NCBI GenBank assembly: GCA_947164985.1
Contig: CAMUYI010000002.1
Coordinates: forward strand, 186,001 to 250,000
From: an uncultured Bacteroidales bacterium
GTDB lineage: Bacteria > Bacteroidota > Bacteroidia > Bacteroidales > Paludibacteraceae
DNA length: 64,000 nucleotides
Direction: 5' to 3'
The notes under the pieces were generated by a model. The model did not search any database, had not been told where the DNA came from, and saw nothing but the letters and a program-made list of their open reading frames with translations. The position numbers and the translations under genes were made by a program. Shown here in pieces: positions 17,556 to 25,947 of this stretch; the first letter of the stretch is position 1; each line of letters begins with the position of its first letter.

Positions 17556-18818
17556 ATGTACGCCTTAGCTGATTGCAATAATTTCTTCGTTTCGTGCGAA
17601 CGGGTTTTTCGTCCTGACTTGGAGGGGAAGCCCGTTGTGGTTCTGTCCGGCAACGATGGTTGTGTCGTCTCTCGCTCCAACGAAGCCAAAGCACTCGGCA
17701 TCAAGATGGGTGTTCCGCTTTATCAGATTCAGGGGCTGGTAGATAAAGAAGGGGTGGTCTGTTTCTCATCGAATTTCTCGCTGTATGGCGACCTCTCCGA
17801 TCGCGTTATGTCGATCATTCGTCAGCACACTTCACGCTTTGAGCAATACTCGATTGACGAGTGCTTTTTCAATATCGATCATATCCCTGCTGACCAACAA
17901 AAAGCGTACTGTGAGCAATTGGTCAAAGCGATCCGAAGGGGAGTAGGGATACCCGTCTCTATCGGTATCGCCTCATCCAAGACGCTCGCCAAAGTGGCAT
18001 CTAAGTACGCCAAGAAATACCCCGGTTATCATGGCGTGTGCGAGATCCGTACGGAGGAACAACGTCTCAAAGCACTCTCGACGTTCGAGATCGGCGATGT
18101 ATGGGGTATCGGTCGTCGCGCCAAAGCCAAACTGCAAAATGCAGGCATCTCAACGGCCCTTGATTTTACTGAAAAACCCTCTTCTTTTGCCAAAGGTCTG
18201 CTGAATAAACCGGGTATGCTGACTTGGCAGGAACTGCGTGGACAAGACGTGATCAATATTACGGAACTACCTATGAAACAGTCGATTACCACTTCGCGCA
18301 CTTTCGCCAATGCCCTCTCGGAACAGCAGTTGCTCGAAGAACAGATCGCTAATTTCTGTGCGCATTGTGCGCGGCAGTTACGTACGCAACAATCGGTAGC
18401 CCAGCAACTATACGTCTATGCCCACACATCGGCTTTCCGTTCCGATATCGAGCAGCATTATCTGTCGGAACTCGTTACCTTGCCGGTCGCTACCTCCAAC
18501 ACCCAAGAACTGATTTCATACGCCTTAGGCGCTTTCCGTCGCGCGTACCGACCGGGCGCACTGTATAAAAAGGCCGGGGTGGTGTTACTCAAGATCATTC
18601 CTGAGACGGCCGTTGTGCCTGATCTGTTTGACACCAAAGATCGCGCCAAGGACAAGCGTCTGCAACGTGTGCTCGATCATATCGATGACCGGCACGGCAA
18701 ACATGCCATCCTTCTGGGCTCTCAACTTACCTCGCAGCAAGCCGTCTATAAAACCGACCATAAATCGCCGCTTTATACCACCGACCTGCGCGACATCATC
18801 ACGCTAAAAGCCACGTAA
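17556..18818 (+). CDS. umuC: DNA polymerase V catalytic subunit UmuC (Y family)
   Basis: 420 residues, normal length. The catalytic carboxylates are at the same positions as in E. coli UmuC: Asp6 in LADCNNFF and Asp101-Glu102 in YSIDECF. Helix-hairpin-helix segments follow ([14 protein letters not shown]), then the little-finger domain and the UmuC-type C-terminal tail. Performs error-prone lesion bypass with UmuD'. Last gene of the tightly packed run beginning at 7135. Confidence 0.95.
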   Translation: MYALADCNNFFVSCERVFRPDLEGKPVVVLSGNDGCVVSRSNEAKALGIKMGVPLYQIQGLVDKEGVVCFSSNFSLYGDLSDRVMSIIRQHTSRFEQYSIDECFFNIDHIPADQQKAYCEQLVKAIRRGVGIPVSIGIASSKTLAKVASKYAKKYPGYHGVCEIRTEEQRLKALSTFEIGDVWGIGRRAKAKLQNAGISTALDFTEKPSSFAKGLLNKPGMLTWQELRGQDVINITELPMKQSITTSRTFANALSEQQLLEEQIANFCAHCARQLRTQQSVAQQLYVYAHTSAFRSDIEQHYLSELVTLPVATSNTQELISYALGAFRRAYRPGALYKKAGVVLLKIIPETAVVPDLFDTKDRAKDKRLQRVLDHIDDRHGKHAILLGSQLTSQQAVYKTDHKSPLYTTDLRDIITLKAT

Positions 18819-18825
18819 ACCATTT

Positions 18826-18842
18826 ATGGCATAGTATTTGTA
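18826..18842 (+). promoter_or_regulatory. Sigma-54-like promoter 1 (ATGGCATAGTATTTGTA)
   Basis: GG (18828-18829), N10, GT (18840-18841); it differs from the sigma-54 GG-N10-GC core by one base. It aligns base by base with the elements at 19935 and 36543. The expected start lies 1-3 nt before the ATG of the next gene. Confidence 0.5.
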
Positions 18843-18853
18843 TAATAATTGGT

Positions 18854-19468
18854 ATGAAACGTGTATATTCCTTCATAGTGACCCTTCTAACTGCGCTGAC
18901 GATGTCTGCGCAGTATGTGGTGTCAGATAAGTACGACCTATGGTTTGAAGATACGGGTCACGAAGTGACAACGCGCAAATCGGTCGGTTGTTTTGATAAC
19001 TACCAGGACCTTTGGAACGGCTGTTATGTGAAGACTTCGGGACGTACCATCTATATTTATCGAGGTGGTAGTTCGATCCTTTATGGCGAGCAGATTAACT
19101 TGCTGTATAACGGTTATTACCGCGTCAGAAGGGGCAATACCTGGTATCTGGCAGATGAGAATGGCAATCTGGTGAGCGGCATCTACGGCAAGGATCTATA
19201 TTATTATCCGTTTGGCTATGTGGCGGTTCAACGCAATTCCGGATATTGGGATATATACCATTGTTCCGGCCGGAAGGTAGAGTGCTATTCCAATGAAAGC
19301 CCGTATATTTTCTGGAACGGCTATTTCCTGATCAAACAAGGTACGTACTGGTACGCAGTAGATGACGACGGCAACAAGATCGATGGTGTTTATGGCGATC
19401 AGGTCACGCTGCTCAACGATGGTAGCTGGAAATGTGTCCGCGGATCATACGTGAAATATATCAATTGA
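18854..19468 (+). CDS. Secreted Tyr/Trp/Gly-rich WG-repeat-like protein
   Basis: 204 residues with a signal peptide (cleavage probably after MSAQ, residue 20). The body has about six short repeats of the kind NGYYRVRRGNTWYLADENG and NGYFLIKQGTYWYAVDDDG, similar to WG-type beta repeats. Very rich in Tyr, Gly, Asn and Trp. Exported to periplasm or surface; function unknown. Behind a sigma-54-like promoter and 10 nt before dtd, with which it is probably co-transcribed. Confidence 0.75.
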   Translation: MKRVYSFIVTLLTALTMSAQYVVSDKYDLWFEDTGHEVTTRKSVGCFDNYQDLWNGCYVKTSGRTIYIYRGGSSILYGEQINLLYNGYYRVRRGNTWYLADENGNLVSGIYGKDLYYYPFGYVAVQRNSGYWDIYHCSGRKVECYSNESPYIFWNGYFLIKQGTYWYAVDDDGNKIDGVYGDQVTLLNDGSWKCVRGSYVKYIN

Positions 19469-19478
19469 TAAATAGTTT

Positions 19479-19928
19479 ATGCGAGTAGTTGTTCAACGTT
19501 GCAGTCGCGCAGAAGTGCGCATAGATGGAGAAAGAGTAGGGCAGATCGAGAAGGGATTTATGCTGCTGGTCGGCGTCACGGACACAGACACCCGCGAACA
19601 GGCGGATCTGCTGGCAAAGAAAATTGCCCAGCTGCGTGTCTTTGAGGATGCGGAAGGCAAGATGAACCTGGCGATCAATGAGGTAGGCGGCGCGGTACTC
19701 AGTATCTCGCAGTTCACCCTTTATGCCGATTGTCGCAAAGGCAACAGACCATCCTTCATCCGTGCTGCTCGACCGGAAAAAGCTGAACCGTTATATGACT
19801 ATTTCAATGATATCCTGTGTACGCGCTATAATCTCCAAGTCGAAACCGGCCGTTTTGGCGCAGACATGAAAGTCGATTTCATCAACGATGGTCCGGTGAC
19901 CATTCTCTTGGATACCGATGAGTTATAA
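19479..19928 (+). CDS. dtd: D-aminoacyl-tRNA deacylase
   Basis: 149 residues, normal size. It begins [18 protein letters not shown] and contains [17 protein letters not shown] (the SQFTL substrate-binding motif) and the C-terminal [11 protein letters not shown] (the Gly-Pro cross-subunit motif region). Hydrolyses D-amino acids and glycine mischarged on tRNA. Follows the WG-like gene closely. Confidence 0.95.
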   Translation: MRVVVQRCSRAEVRIDGERVGQIEKGFMLLVGVTDTDTREQADLLAKKIAQLRVFEDAEGKMNLAINEVGGAVLSISQFTLYADCRKGNRPSFIRAARPEKAEPLYDYFNDILCTRYNLQVETGRFGADMKVDFINDGPVTILLDTDEL

Positions 19929-19934
19929 TCCAGT

Positions 19935-19951
19935 TTGGCACGGTATTTGCA
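19935..19951 (+). promoter_or_regulatory. Sigma-54 promoter 2 (TTGGCACGGTATTTGCA)
   Basis: Exact match to the sigma-54 consensus: TTGGCACG, 4 nt, TTGCA, with GG (19937-19938)-N10-GC (19949-19950). It lies 41 nt before the Spy-like gene. No TAnnTTTG promoter competes here. Confidence 0.75.
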
Positions 19952-19991
19952 AAAGAGTTGGTGAATCTGTTAATTTAAAGGAGAGACTATT

Positions 19992-20576
19992 ATGAAAAAT
20001 GAAATTAATCGTGCCCTTGTGGCTAAGAAAAAGATTGTAATTCTGGCAATTAGCGCCATCTTTGTGGCTAACATCAGCGCACAAGAAGTGAAGAAATGTG
20101 AAGGTAAGCAATTCAGCAAAGAGGAGAGGGTAGAGCTCGACATCAAACGTTTTACCAACGAGTTGATGCTCAGCGACCAGCAGGCAGCAAAGTTCGCTGT
20201 TACCTATCGTGAGTATTCAGCCAAACTGGATGAACTGTTTGAGGCAAACAAGCCTGCTAAGTTTGAACCGGGCAAAGAACTGACCGATGCGGATCTGGAT
20301 AAACTGGCTAAGCAGCGTTTTGAGGGATTCAAGAAATTGGCAGAACTCCAAGCTAAGTATTACGATAAGTTCCGCAAGGATTTGAGTGCTCGCCAAGTAG
20401 AGAAAGTAATGCGTTTCGAAGAACCCTTTGGTCAAAAACCTTGTTGCGGCAAGCACAAAGGTCCCAAGTTTGACGGCAAGGCATGTGGTCCTCAGTTTAA
20501 TGGACAGCGTCCCGAGTGCGCTAAGAAGCACGGTCATCATCCCGAAGGCCCGAAACCTGCACCTCAAGCTGAATAA
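19992..20576 (+). CDS. Periplasmic Spy/CpxP-like protein with Cys/His-rich tail
   Basis: 194 residues with a signal peptide ending near ANISAQ (residue 31). The middle (RFTNELMLSDQQAAKFAVTYREYSAKLDEL) resembles the LTxxQ helical repeats of Spy/CpxP chaperones. The tail has CCGKHKG, ACG, ECAKKHGHH, a possible metal-binding patch. Its DNA contains two dispersed repeats (20008-20029 and 20057-20071), so part of the signal peptide is repeat-encoded. Behind a consensus sigma-54 promoter; inference: an envelope or metal stress protein. Confidence 0.75.
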   Translation: MKNEINRALVAKKKIVILAISAIFVANISAQEVKKCEGKQFSKEERVELDIKRFTNELMLSDQQAAKFAVTYREYSAKLDELFEANKPAKFEPGKELTDADLDKLAKQRFEGFKKLAELQAKYYDKFRKDLSARQVEKVMRFEEPFGQKPCCGKHKGPKFDGKACGPQFNGQRPECAKKHGHHPEGPKPAPQAE

Positions 20577-20594
20577 ATAACAAAAAACTGCATC

Positions 20595-20632
20595 AAAATC
20601 CCACAAAAGTTTGCATATGTGGGATTTTTTTT
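20595..20632 (+). terminator. Intrinsic terminator of the Spy-like gene
   Basis: Stem AAAATCCCACA (20595-20605) with TGTGGGATTTT (20618-20628) and T-run to 20632. The terminator also contains the -33 box of the next promoter. Confidence 0.85.
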
Positions 20633-20633
20633 G

Positions 20634-20641
20634 TACCTTTG
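20634..20641 (+). promoter_or_regulatory. -7 element TACCTTTG for the RhuM-Fic pair
   Basis: TTTGCATATGTG (in the terminator loop/stem), T-run, TACCTTTGCACC. Confidence 0.75.
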
Positions 20642-20668
20642 CACCCGCAAAGGTATTTATGAGAGAAT

Positions 20669-21700
20669 ATGTCCAAACAACTGCAAATACGTAACTCGAC
20701 GGCAGAGTTTTTGATCTTCCAAGCAGAAGACAAGGCGGAAGGCGTACAAGTCTTCTACCAAGATGAGTCTATCTGGGCAACGCAAGAAGCAATCGCCACA
20801 CTTTTTGACAAAGGTCGGTCTACTATTACGGAGCATCTGAGAAACATCTATCAGTCTGGAGAATTGGATCTGGATACCACATGTCGGAAATTCCGACATA
20901 TGGGTTCAACAGGTCAGGAATACGAGACAAAATACTATAATCTCGATGCCATCATCTCTGTCGGTTATCGCGTTAATTCCCGTCGTGCGACTCAGTTCCG
21001 ACAATGGTGTACTGCCGTGTTGCGCCAGTTTGCTATCCGTGGCTATGTCATCGATAAGAAACGGATGGAGAACGGATCATTTATCAGCGAAGATTATTTT
21101 GAGCATCTGTTGGCTGAGATTCGCGAGATTCGACTCTCTGAACGACGATTCTATCAGAAACTCACCGATATATACGCCACTGCGATCGACTATAACCGCG
21201 ACGCACCCACTACGCGGGAGTTCTTTGCAAAGGTGCAGAACAAGATGCACTATGCGGTTCATGGGCAAACAGCAGCTGAACTGATCGTCTCGCGTGCTAA
21301 TGCGGAAAAAGAACACATGGGGCTGACCACATGGGAGAATGCTCCGCACGGAAAGATTGTCAAACCCGACGTCAGTATAGCGAAGAACTACCTCAATGAA
21401 GCGGAGTTGGAAGACATGGGACGCTTGGTCAACTCGGTTTTGGATGCTGCGGAACGTATGGCGAAACGGCATATCCCGATGACGATGGAAGATTGGGCAA
21501 AGCGTATTGACATCATTCTTGAAGCCACTGATGACCGTATATTGACAGATGCCGGTTCTGTCTCGCACGAGTTCGCACAAGCTTTTGCAGAAACGGAGTT
21601 TGAGAAATACCGAATCATTCAAGATCGTATCTTCGAATCCGACTTCGACCGTTTCGAGTTACCGTCCTTGCCATTTGACGGAGATACAAAGGAAGAATAA
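20669..21700 (+). CDS. RhuM-family protein (full length)
   Basis: 343 residues, the normal RhuM length. N-terminal DNA-binding-like segment SIWATQEAIATLFDKGRSTITEHLRNIYQ (residues 34-62), then NLDAIISVGYRVNSRRATQFRQW, and a helical C-terminal half with DAPTTREFFAKVQNKMHYAVHGQTAAELI and VSIAKNYLNEAELEDMGRLV. RhuM was named for a Salmonella pathogenicity-island gene; its activity is unknown, and members are often found in accessory islands. It is followed after 10 nt by a Fic gene, so the two are probably one transcript. Confidence 0.88.
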   Translation: MSKQLQIRNSTAEFLIFQAEDKAEGVQVFYQDESIWATQEAIATLFDKGRSTITEHLRNIYQSGELDLDTTCRKFRHMGSTGQEYETKYYNLDAIISVGYRVNSRRATQFRQWCTAVLRQFAIRGYVIDKKRMENGSFISEDYFEHLLAEIREIRLSERRFYQKLTDIYATAIDYNRDAPTTREFFAKVQNKMHYAVHGQTAAELIVSRANAEKEHMGLTTWENAPHGKIVKPDVSIAKNYLNEAELEDMGRLVNSVLDAAERMAKRHIPMTMEDWAKRIDIILEATDDRILTDAGSVSHEFAQAFAETEFEKYRIIQDRIFESDFDRFELPSLPFDGDTKEE

Positions 21701-21710
21701 TTTGATATTT

Positions 21711-22826
21711 ATGAAAGAATTACCGACATATACACCCGATTTTGAGGAGTATATCCGTCAAGGAGAACCCGATAAGAAAGAGCGTGCGCAAATCTGGCGC
21801 ACCGCTATCGGCTTGCAGCAAGTGGATGGCTTGGAAGTGTCTGAATACTTTAAGGAACTTGCCCAAAAGAATATTGAAGGCGAGATATCCATTGATGAGG
21901 TTCAGAAGCTCACGAAGGCTTACTATATAAGCAAGACAAATCGCGAACAAGACGATGATGAGAAGGAAGAAGCCGATAAAGTAGCTGGTAATATCAGTAA
22001 GATTCTGGCAACTCAGACCTTAGATTTTAGCACAAAAGGCTATATATCCCTGCATCGTCGTATTTTCAATGGAGTATTCAAGCGTGCAGGGCAAATAAGG
22101 GATTATGATATTACCAAGAAAGAATTCGTGTTGCGTGGAGGAACGGTCAATTACTTAAATCATGAAGATCTGCGTAGAGCGTTGGATTATGAGATTGATC
22201 GGGAGAAACGGTTTGATTACCGTGGCTTGTCATCTGATGAACTAATAGAGCATGTTGCCCAATTTGTATCAGGAATATGGCAGATACATGCTTTTGGAGA
22301 GGGAAACACGCGTACTACGGCTGTCTTTACAATTCAATATCTGCGCTCTATTGGCTATGAGGTGAACAACGAATTGTTTGCTGCTCATTCATGGTATTTC
22401 CGCAATGCACTCGTGCGCGCGAATTATAAGAATGCCGTACAAGGAATCAATTATGAGCCTATATATTTGGAACGTTTCTTCCGAAACTTGCTTTTGGGCG
22501 AACAATGGGAACTGAAAAGTCGCTATTTGGTCATCAATCCACCTGCTGAATATGCCGATCAACCAAGAAAGGATGTCGGTAATGTTACAGAAAATGTTAC
22601 AGAAAAAGTAGCAAATGTTACAGAAAATGTTACAGAAAAACTGACCGACAGACAAAGGCAAATCGTAAAAATGGTTGCCCAATATCCATTTACGACCACT
22701 ACTTTGATGGCTCAGAAATTAGGGGTGTCGCTAATGACCATTCGTCGTGATATAGAAAAGATGTCTCATGTTATTCGTCATGTCGGCCCAGACAAAGGTG
22801 GTAATTGGGAAATAATAAAAGAGTAG
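21711..22826 (+). CDS. Fic-family protein with C-terminal winged helix
   Basis: 371 residues from ATG at 21711; a longer in-frame reading would overlap the RhuM gene and is unlikely. The Fic motif is HAFGEGNTR (His193 to Arg201), retaining the catalytic His, acidic residue, Gly-Asn and Arg, so AMP transfer or a related phosphotransfer is plausible. The N-terminal part is helical. Residues about 290-310 are a tandem NVTENVTEK repeat encoded by 12-nt units, and the C-terminus (DRQRQIVKMV to MTIRRDIEKM) is a DNA-binding winged helix. Target unknown; the pairing with RhuM suggests a toxin- or defence-like unit. Confidence 0.87.
   Translation: MKELPTYTPDFEEYIRQGEPDKKERAQIWRTAIGLQQVDGLEVSEYFKELAQKNIEGEISIDEVQKLTKAYYISKTNREQDDDEKEEADKVAGNISKILATQTLDFSTKGYISLHRRIFNGVFKRAGQIRDYDITKKEFVLRGGTVNYLNHEDLRRALDYEIDREKRFDYRGLSSDELIEHVAQFVSGIWQIHAFGEGNTRTTAVFTIQYLRSIGYEVNNELFAAHSWYFRNALVRANYKNAVQGINYEPIYLERFFRNLLLGEQWELKSRYLVINPPAEYADQPRKDVGNVTENVTEKVANVTENVTEKLTDRQRQIVKMVAQYPFTTTTLMAQKLGVSLMTIRRDIEKMSHVIRHVGPDKGGNWEIIKE
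22579..22641 (+). repeat. 12-nt tandem repeat inside the Fic gene
   Basis: Four copies of AATGTTACAGAA, interrupted once by AAAGTAGCA. Changes in copy number would keep the frame and alter only the length of the linker before the winged helix. Confidence 0.85.
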
Positions 22827-22878
22827 GGGTATTAGCTCATCCATCCCTTTCGAGTCCGCTATACTCCACAAAATCAAT

Positions 22879-22907
22879 AAATCTGCATTAAAAGTGCAGA
22901 TTTTTTT
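22879..22907 (+). terminator. Intrinsic terminator of RhuM-Fic
   Basis: Stem AAATCTGCA (22879-22887) with TGCAGATTT (22895-22903), T-run to 22907. The T-run runs into the -33 region of the next promoter. Confidence 0.88.
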
Positions 22908-22928
22908 GTATATATCAAAAAAAAGTAG

Positions 22929-22936
22929 TACCTTTG
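22929..22936 (+). promoter_or_regulatory. -7 element TACCTTTG of the polysaccharide locus
   Basis: TTTTGTATATATC, A-run, TACCTTTGCACC; about 300 nt of untranslated leader follow before glf. Confidence 0.78.
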
Positions 22937-22942
22937 CACCCG

Positions 22943-23238
22943 CAAACTCACGCTGGGGTGTCTGCATGGATGTCACAGGGTGAGGGAGCAGACATATTTA
23001 ATGGCGTTTACTAACGCTTGTTTTTGACTCATTGAAACCTAGGAAATTTCAATTAATCATTCACAAAAACAAGTAGCGTAGATGCCCATCGGGTGTATCA
23101 TACGCCTACGTGTATCTTAATATGGTACGCGTATGCGCACGTATATGCACAGCGTGGGTTTCTGCATTGCTTATTCGGAATGATTGGTTTTCCTAGGACC
23201 ACAATGAGCAGATAAGCAATAAAAGGAATCCGCGTTTT
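22943..23238 (+). promoter_or_regulatory. Long structured 5' leader of the polysaccharide operon with a candidate attenuator
   Basis: No gene. In order: stem TGTCTGC (22959-22965)/GCAGACA (22988-22994) enclosing TCAC-AGG-GTGA; a terminator-like hairpin GCGTT-TACT-AACGC (23004-23017) followed by TTGTTTTT; GTAGCGT at 23073-23079, which matches the end of the ops element read by RfaH/NusG paralogues; and two long-range inverted repeats, CCTAGGAAA+AATCATTC (23038-23062) with GAATGATT+TTTCCTAGG (23178-23197), and ATTGCTTAT (23166-23174) with ATAAGCAAT (23212-23220). Capsule operons of Bacteroides are known to be controlled by antitermination in such leaders. Confidence 0.6.
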
Positions 23239-24393
23239 ATGTATAAAGGTCAGAAGTACGATTTTCTTATTGTTGGTTCCGGCTTGTTCGGATCAACCTT
23301 TGCCTACAAAGCCAACCAAGCAGGCAAGTCATGTCTCGTCATCGACAAACGTCCACAACTCGGCGGCAATGTCTATTGCGAAAAGACCGAAGGCATCAAC
23401 GTCCACAAGTACGGTGCCCATATTTTCCACACTGCTAACAAAGCCGTGTGGGATTTCGTCAATTCACTTGTGCCCTTCAATCGCTACACCAACTCCCCTG
23501 TAGCTAACTACCACGGTGAACTATACAACCTGCCCTTCAACATGAACACGTTTTGCCAAATCTGGCCGGACGTGAAGACTCCGGCAGAGGCGCGTGCTCG
23601 TATAGACGAGCAGGTAAATGATGCAATAAAATTGCTGAATGATGCAAATGATGCAAATGATGTACGCGAGCCGCGCAATCTCGAAGAACAAGCCTTGCTG
23701 CTCGTTGGTCGCGATATCTATGAGAAACTAATCAAAGAGTACACCGAGAAACAATGGGGTCGCCGATGCACCGAACTCCCTGCTTTCATCATTCGTCGTC
23801 TGCCCTTGCGCTTTGTCTTTGACAACAACTATTTCAACGATCCGTACCAAGGCATTCCCATCGGCGGTTACAATCTTCTCATAGACAAACTCCTTGAAGG
23901 CGCAGAAATTAAAACTAACTGCGACTTCTTCCGTGAATACAAAGATTCTTGGCGCGACATTGCCGATGCACTTGTTTACACCGGACAGCTCGATGAGTAT
24001 TTCGACTTCCGTTTAGGTCGTCTCGATTGGCGCACGGTTTCCTTCAAAACTCGCATCGAAGACACACCGAACTACCAAGGCAACGCAGTGGTCAACTACA
24101 CCTCACACGATGTGCCCTATACCCGCGTCATCGAGCATAAGCACTTCGAGTCCTTTGGTCAAGCAGTCTATGACAATCCCAAAACAGTCATCAGCGAGGA
24201 ATATTCCACCGAGTTCAAAACCGGCATGGAACCGTATTACCCTGTGAATGACGACCACAACAACTTCCTTGTCGACCAATATCGTTCGCTCGCAGCTAAG
24301 GAAAATAACGTGATCTTCGGAGGACGATTAGCGGAGTATAAGTACTATGATATGGACAAAGTGATTGAACGTGCGCTGAGTGCTTTCGTTTGA
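23239..24393 (+). CDS. glf: UDP-galactopyranose mutase
   Basis: 384-residue flavoenzyme converting UDP-galactopyranose to UDP-galactofuranose, a precursor for surface glycans. FAD-binding GSGLFGSTFAYKANQAGKSC is at the N-terminus (residues 13-32), followed by GGNVYCE and YGAHIFHT; EYTEKQWGR and FGGRLAEYKYYDMDKVI are conserved family segments. Residues near 131-146 (LLNDANDANDVREPR) are encoded by an AATGATGCA repeat. First gene behind the long leader. Confidence 0.95.
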   Translation: MYKGQKYDFLIVGSGLFGSTFAYKANQAGKSCLVIDKRPQLGGNVYCEKTEGINVHKYGAHIFHTANKAVWDFVNSLVPFNRYTNSPVANYHGELYNLPFNMNTFCQIWPDVKTPAEARARIDEQVNDAIKLLNDANDANDVREPRNLEEQALLLVGRDIYEKLIKEYTEKQWGRRCTELPAFIIRRLPLRFVFDNNYFNDPYQGIPIGGYNLLIDKLLEGAEIKTNCDFFREYKDSWRDIADALVYTGQLDEYFDFRLGRLDWRTVSFKTRIEDTPNYQGNAVVNYTSHDVPYTRVIEHKHFESFGQAVYDNPKTVISEEYSTEFKTGMEPYYPVNDDHNNFLVDQYRSLAAKENNVIFGGRLAEYKYYDMDKVIERALSAFV

Positions 24394-24440
24394 TACTAAC
24401 CTATAGCAGGCAGGAGCTTATTCTGCGAAGTGACCTTTGA

Positions 24441-24456
24441 CATATTGGATTTACCG
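24441..24456 (+). repeat. 15-bp element CATATTGGATTTACC, copy A
   Basis: Copy A lies 48 nt after glf. The exact sequence recurs at 33355, and its reverse complement at 25743 and 34974. Copies A and C stand before the two ATPase genes and the inverted copies stand after them. Confidence 0.85.
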
Positions 24457-24528
24457 TAAAACGGGCGGAAATTAACAAGAATTTGCAACTTTCGCCCGAA
24501 AATATTTGCATATATCGAAAAAAAAGTG

Positions 24529-24536
24529 TACCTTTG
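24529..24536 (+). promoter_or_regulatory. -7 element TACCTTTG for the second ATPase gene
   Basis: TTTGCATATATCG, A-run, TACCTTTGCAGC; this fixes the translation start at the downstream ATG (24582). Confidence 0.75.
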
Positions 24537-24581
24537 CAGCGAAATTATCATAAGTATAATAATTATAATTATAATAATTGT

Positions 24582-25715
24582 ATGTATAATAATATCTCAA
24601 ATCCTTTTGTCATAGGCAAATACATATCAAAAGAGTACTTTTGTGATCGTGAAAAAGAGACAGCATTTCTCTCCAAACAGTTAATTAATGGGCGAAACGT
24701 GACTTTGATCTCAGATCGTCGTATTGGCAAATCGGGACTGATAAGCCATGTGTTCGCTCAGCCGGATATACAGCAACAATTTTATACTATCGTAGTGGAT
24801 CTGTATGCGACAAACAGTTTGGCTGAGATGGTGTACACATTCAGCAAAGAGGTGTACCAGAGCATAGAAAAACAATCCAAATCATGGCTAGACAAGTTTT
24901 TTCAAGTCATCTCGTCCTTACGTATAGGATTTAAGTTAGATGCTATAACCGGTTCCCCTACATTTGATATCGGTTTAGGAGACATTACAACCCCGGAGAT
25001 GACATTGGAGCAGGTCTTTGCCTTCTTGGAGTTGGCGGACAAACCATGCGTGGTCGCATTTGATGAGTTTCAGCAAATTACCAACTATCCGGAAAAGAAT
25101 ATCGAAGCTTTGTTGCGAACGCATATTCAACGATGCAAGAAATCGCAGTTTATTTTCTCCGGTAGTCGCAAACATTTGATGAGCCAGATGTTCCTTTCGC
25201 CCTCGAAGCCTTTTTACCAAAGTACGATAAATATGGGACTTGATCCAATACCTCGTGACATCTATGTAGACTTCGCCAAGCAAATGTTCAGTTTAGGAAA
25301 TAAGACGATTGACGATGAAGCCGTGATACAAGTATACGATTTGTGCCGGGGTATCACATGGTATATGCAGATGTTGCTTAATGAGATGTATACACTCACA
25401 ATGGGTGATCAACCTTGTCGCGTTGAGATGATAGAGCCGGCGTTAAACAATGTCGTGCTGGTTCAAGAACCATTTTATCGGGAGATTTTAGCGGCTCTGC
25501 CTACCAAACAGAAGAGCCTGCTATATGCACTCGTTAAAGAGAATGGAGCTAAAAATATTACCTCGGCAGCATTTATACAGAAACATAAATTGCGCTCTGC
25601 TAGTTCTGTGCAATCAGCGTTGAAAGGTTTATACGAGAAGGACCTCGTCACAGAGTTGAATGATACATGGTATGTCTATGATGTATTTTTAGCACATTAC
25701 ATACAAATGAAGTAG
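24582..25715 (+). CDS. AAA-family ATP-binding protein inserted in the polysaccharide locus
   Basis: 377 residues from ATG 24582, the first ATG behind the promoter. P-loop DRRIGKS at 45-51; Walker B region CVVAFDEFQQI; sensor-like FIFSGSRKHLM; C-terminal winged-helix-like region (AAFIQKHKLRSASSVQSALKGLYEKDLV). It belongs to the prokaryotic single-chain AAA ATPases (ATPase_2-like) of unknown role. It separates glf from the following sugar genes, has its own promoter and terminator, and is flanked by inverted copies of a 15-bp element, as if it were a separate cassette. Confidence 0.8.
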   Translation: MYNNISNPFVIGKYISKEYFCDREKETAFLSKQLINGRNVTLISDRRIGKSGLISHVFAQPDIQQQFYTIVVDLYATNSLAEMVYTFSKEVYQSIEKQSKSWLDKFFQVISSLRIGFKLDAITGSPTFDIGLGDITTPEMTLEQVFAFLELADKPCVVAFDEFQQITNYPEKNIEALLRTHIQRCKKSQFIFSGSRKHLMSQMFLSPSKPFYQSTINMGLDPIPRDIYVDFAKQMFSLGNKTIDDEAVIQVYDLCRGITWYMQMLLNEMYTLTMGDQPCRVEMIEPALNNVVLVQEPFYREILAALPTKQKSLLYALVKENGAKNITSAAFIQKHKLRSASSVQSALKGLYEKDLVTELNDTWYVYDVFLAHYIQMK

Positions 25716-25739
25716 AATTTTAACAATAAATCATTTCTA

Positions 25740-25774
25740 AGCGGTAAATCCAATATGCGGTTTACCGCTTTTTT
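25740..25774 (+). terminator. Terminator with inverted 15-bp element, copy B
   Basis: Stem AGCGGTAAA (25740-25748) with TTTACCGCT (25761-25769) and T6. GGTAAATCCAATATG (25743-25757) is the reverse complement of copy A. Nearly the same terminator occurs at 34966-35006. Confidence 0.88.
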
Positions 25775-25947
25775 GTTGTGTATGGGTAGGGAATGTGCTA
25801 TCTAGAACAGGACCATCACGGGACCATCTCCCGAGAACCTTACCTTCAGAACAAAAGCAGCAGACCGAATCCTCACCCATCAGTGACGTTCAGGATGGTA
25901 ATGGGATGCGAATGAGAATGAAAGGAAAATAGAAAGGAAAATAGATA
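25775..25947 (+). other. Gene-free leader upstream of the amino-sugar genes
   Basis: About 170 nt without a gene. It contains CGGGA-CCATC-TCCCG and CCCAT...ATGGG inverted repeats and ends in AAGGAAAATAG repeats before the start codon. No clear TAnnTTTG promoter is visible, so what transcribes the genes from 25948 is uncertain. Confidence 0.5.

Noticed and set aside
21549..21710. Longer N-terminus for the Fic protein
   Set aside because: It overlaps the RhuM gene by 150 nt and encodes a low-complexity sequence; ATG 21711 fits the family start.
23073..23079. A true ops element in the glf leader
   Set aside because: Only 7 of the 11-12 expected positions (GTAGCGT) match, so it is listed only as a resemblance within the leader entry.
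24483..24581. Longer N-terminus for the second ATPase (start at 24483)
   Set aside because: It would begin upstream of the promoter box at 24529-24536.
25775..25947. tRNA or riboswitch in the leader before the ketoisomerase gene
   Set aside because: Only short inverted repeats are visible; no cloverleaf, CCA end or known riboswitch motif.
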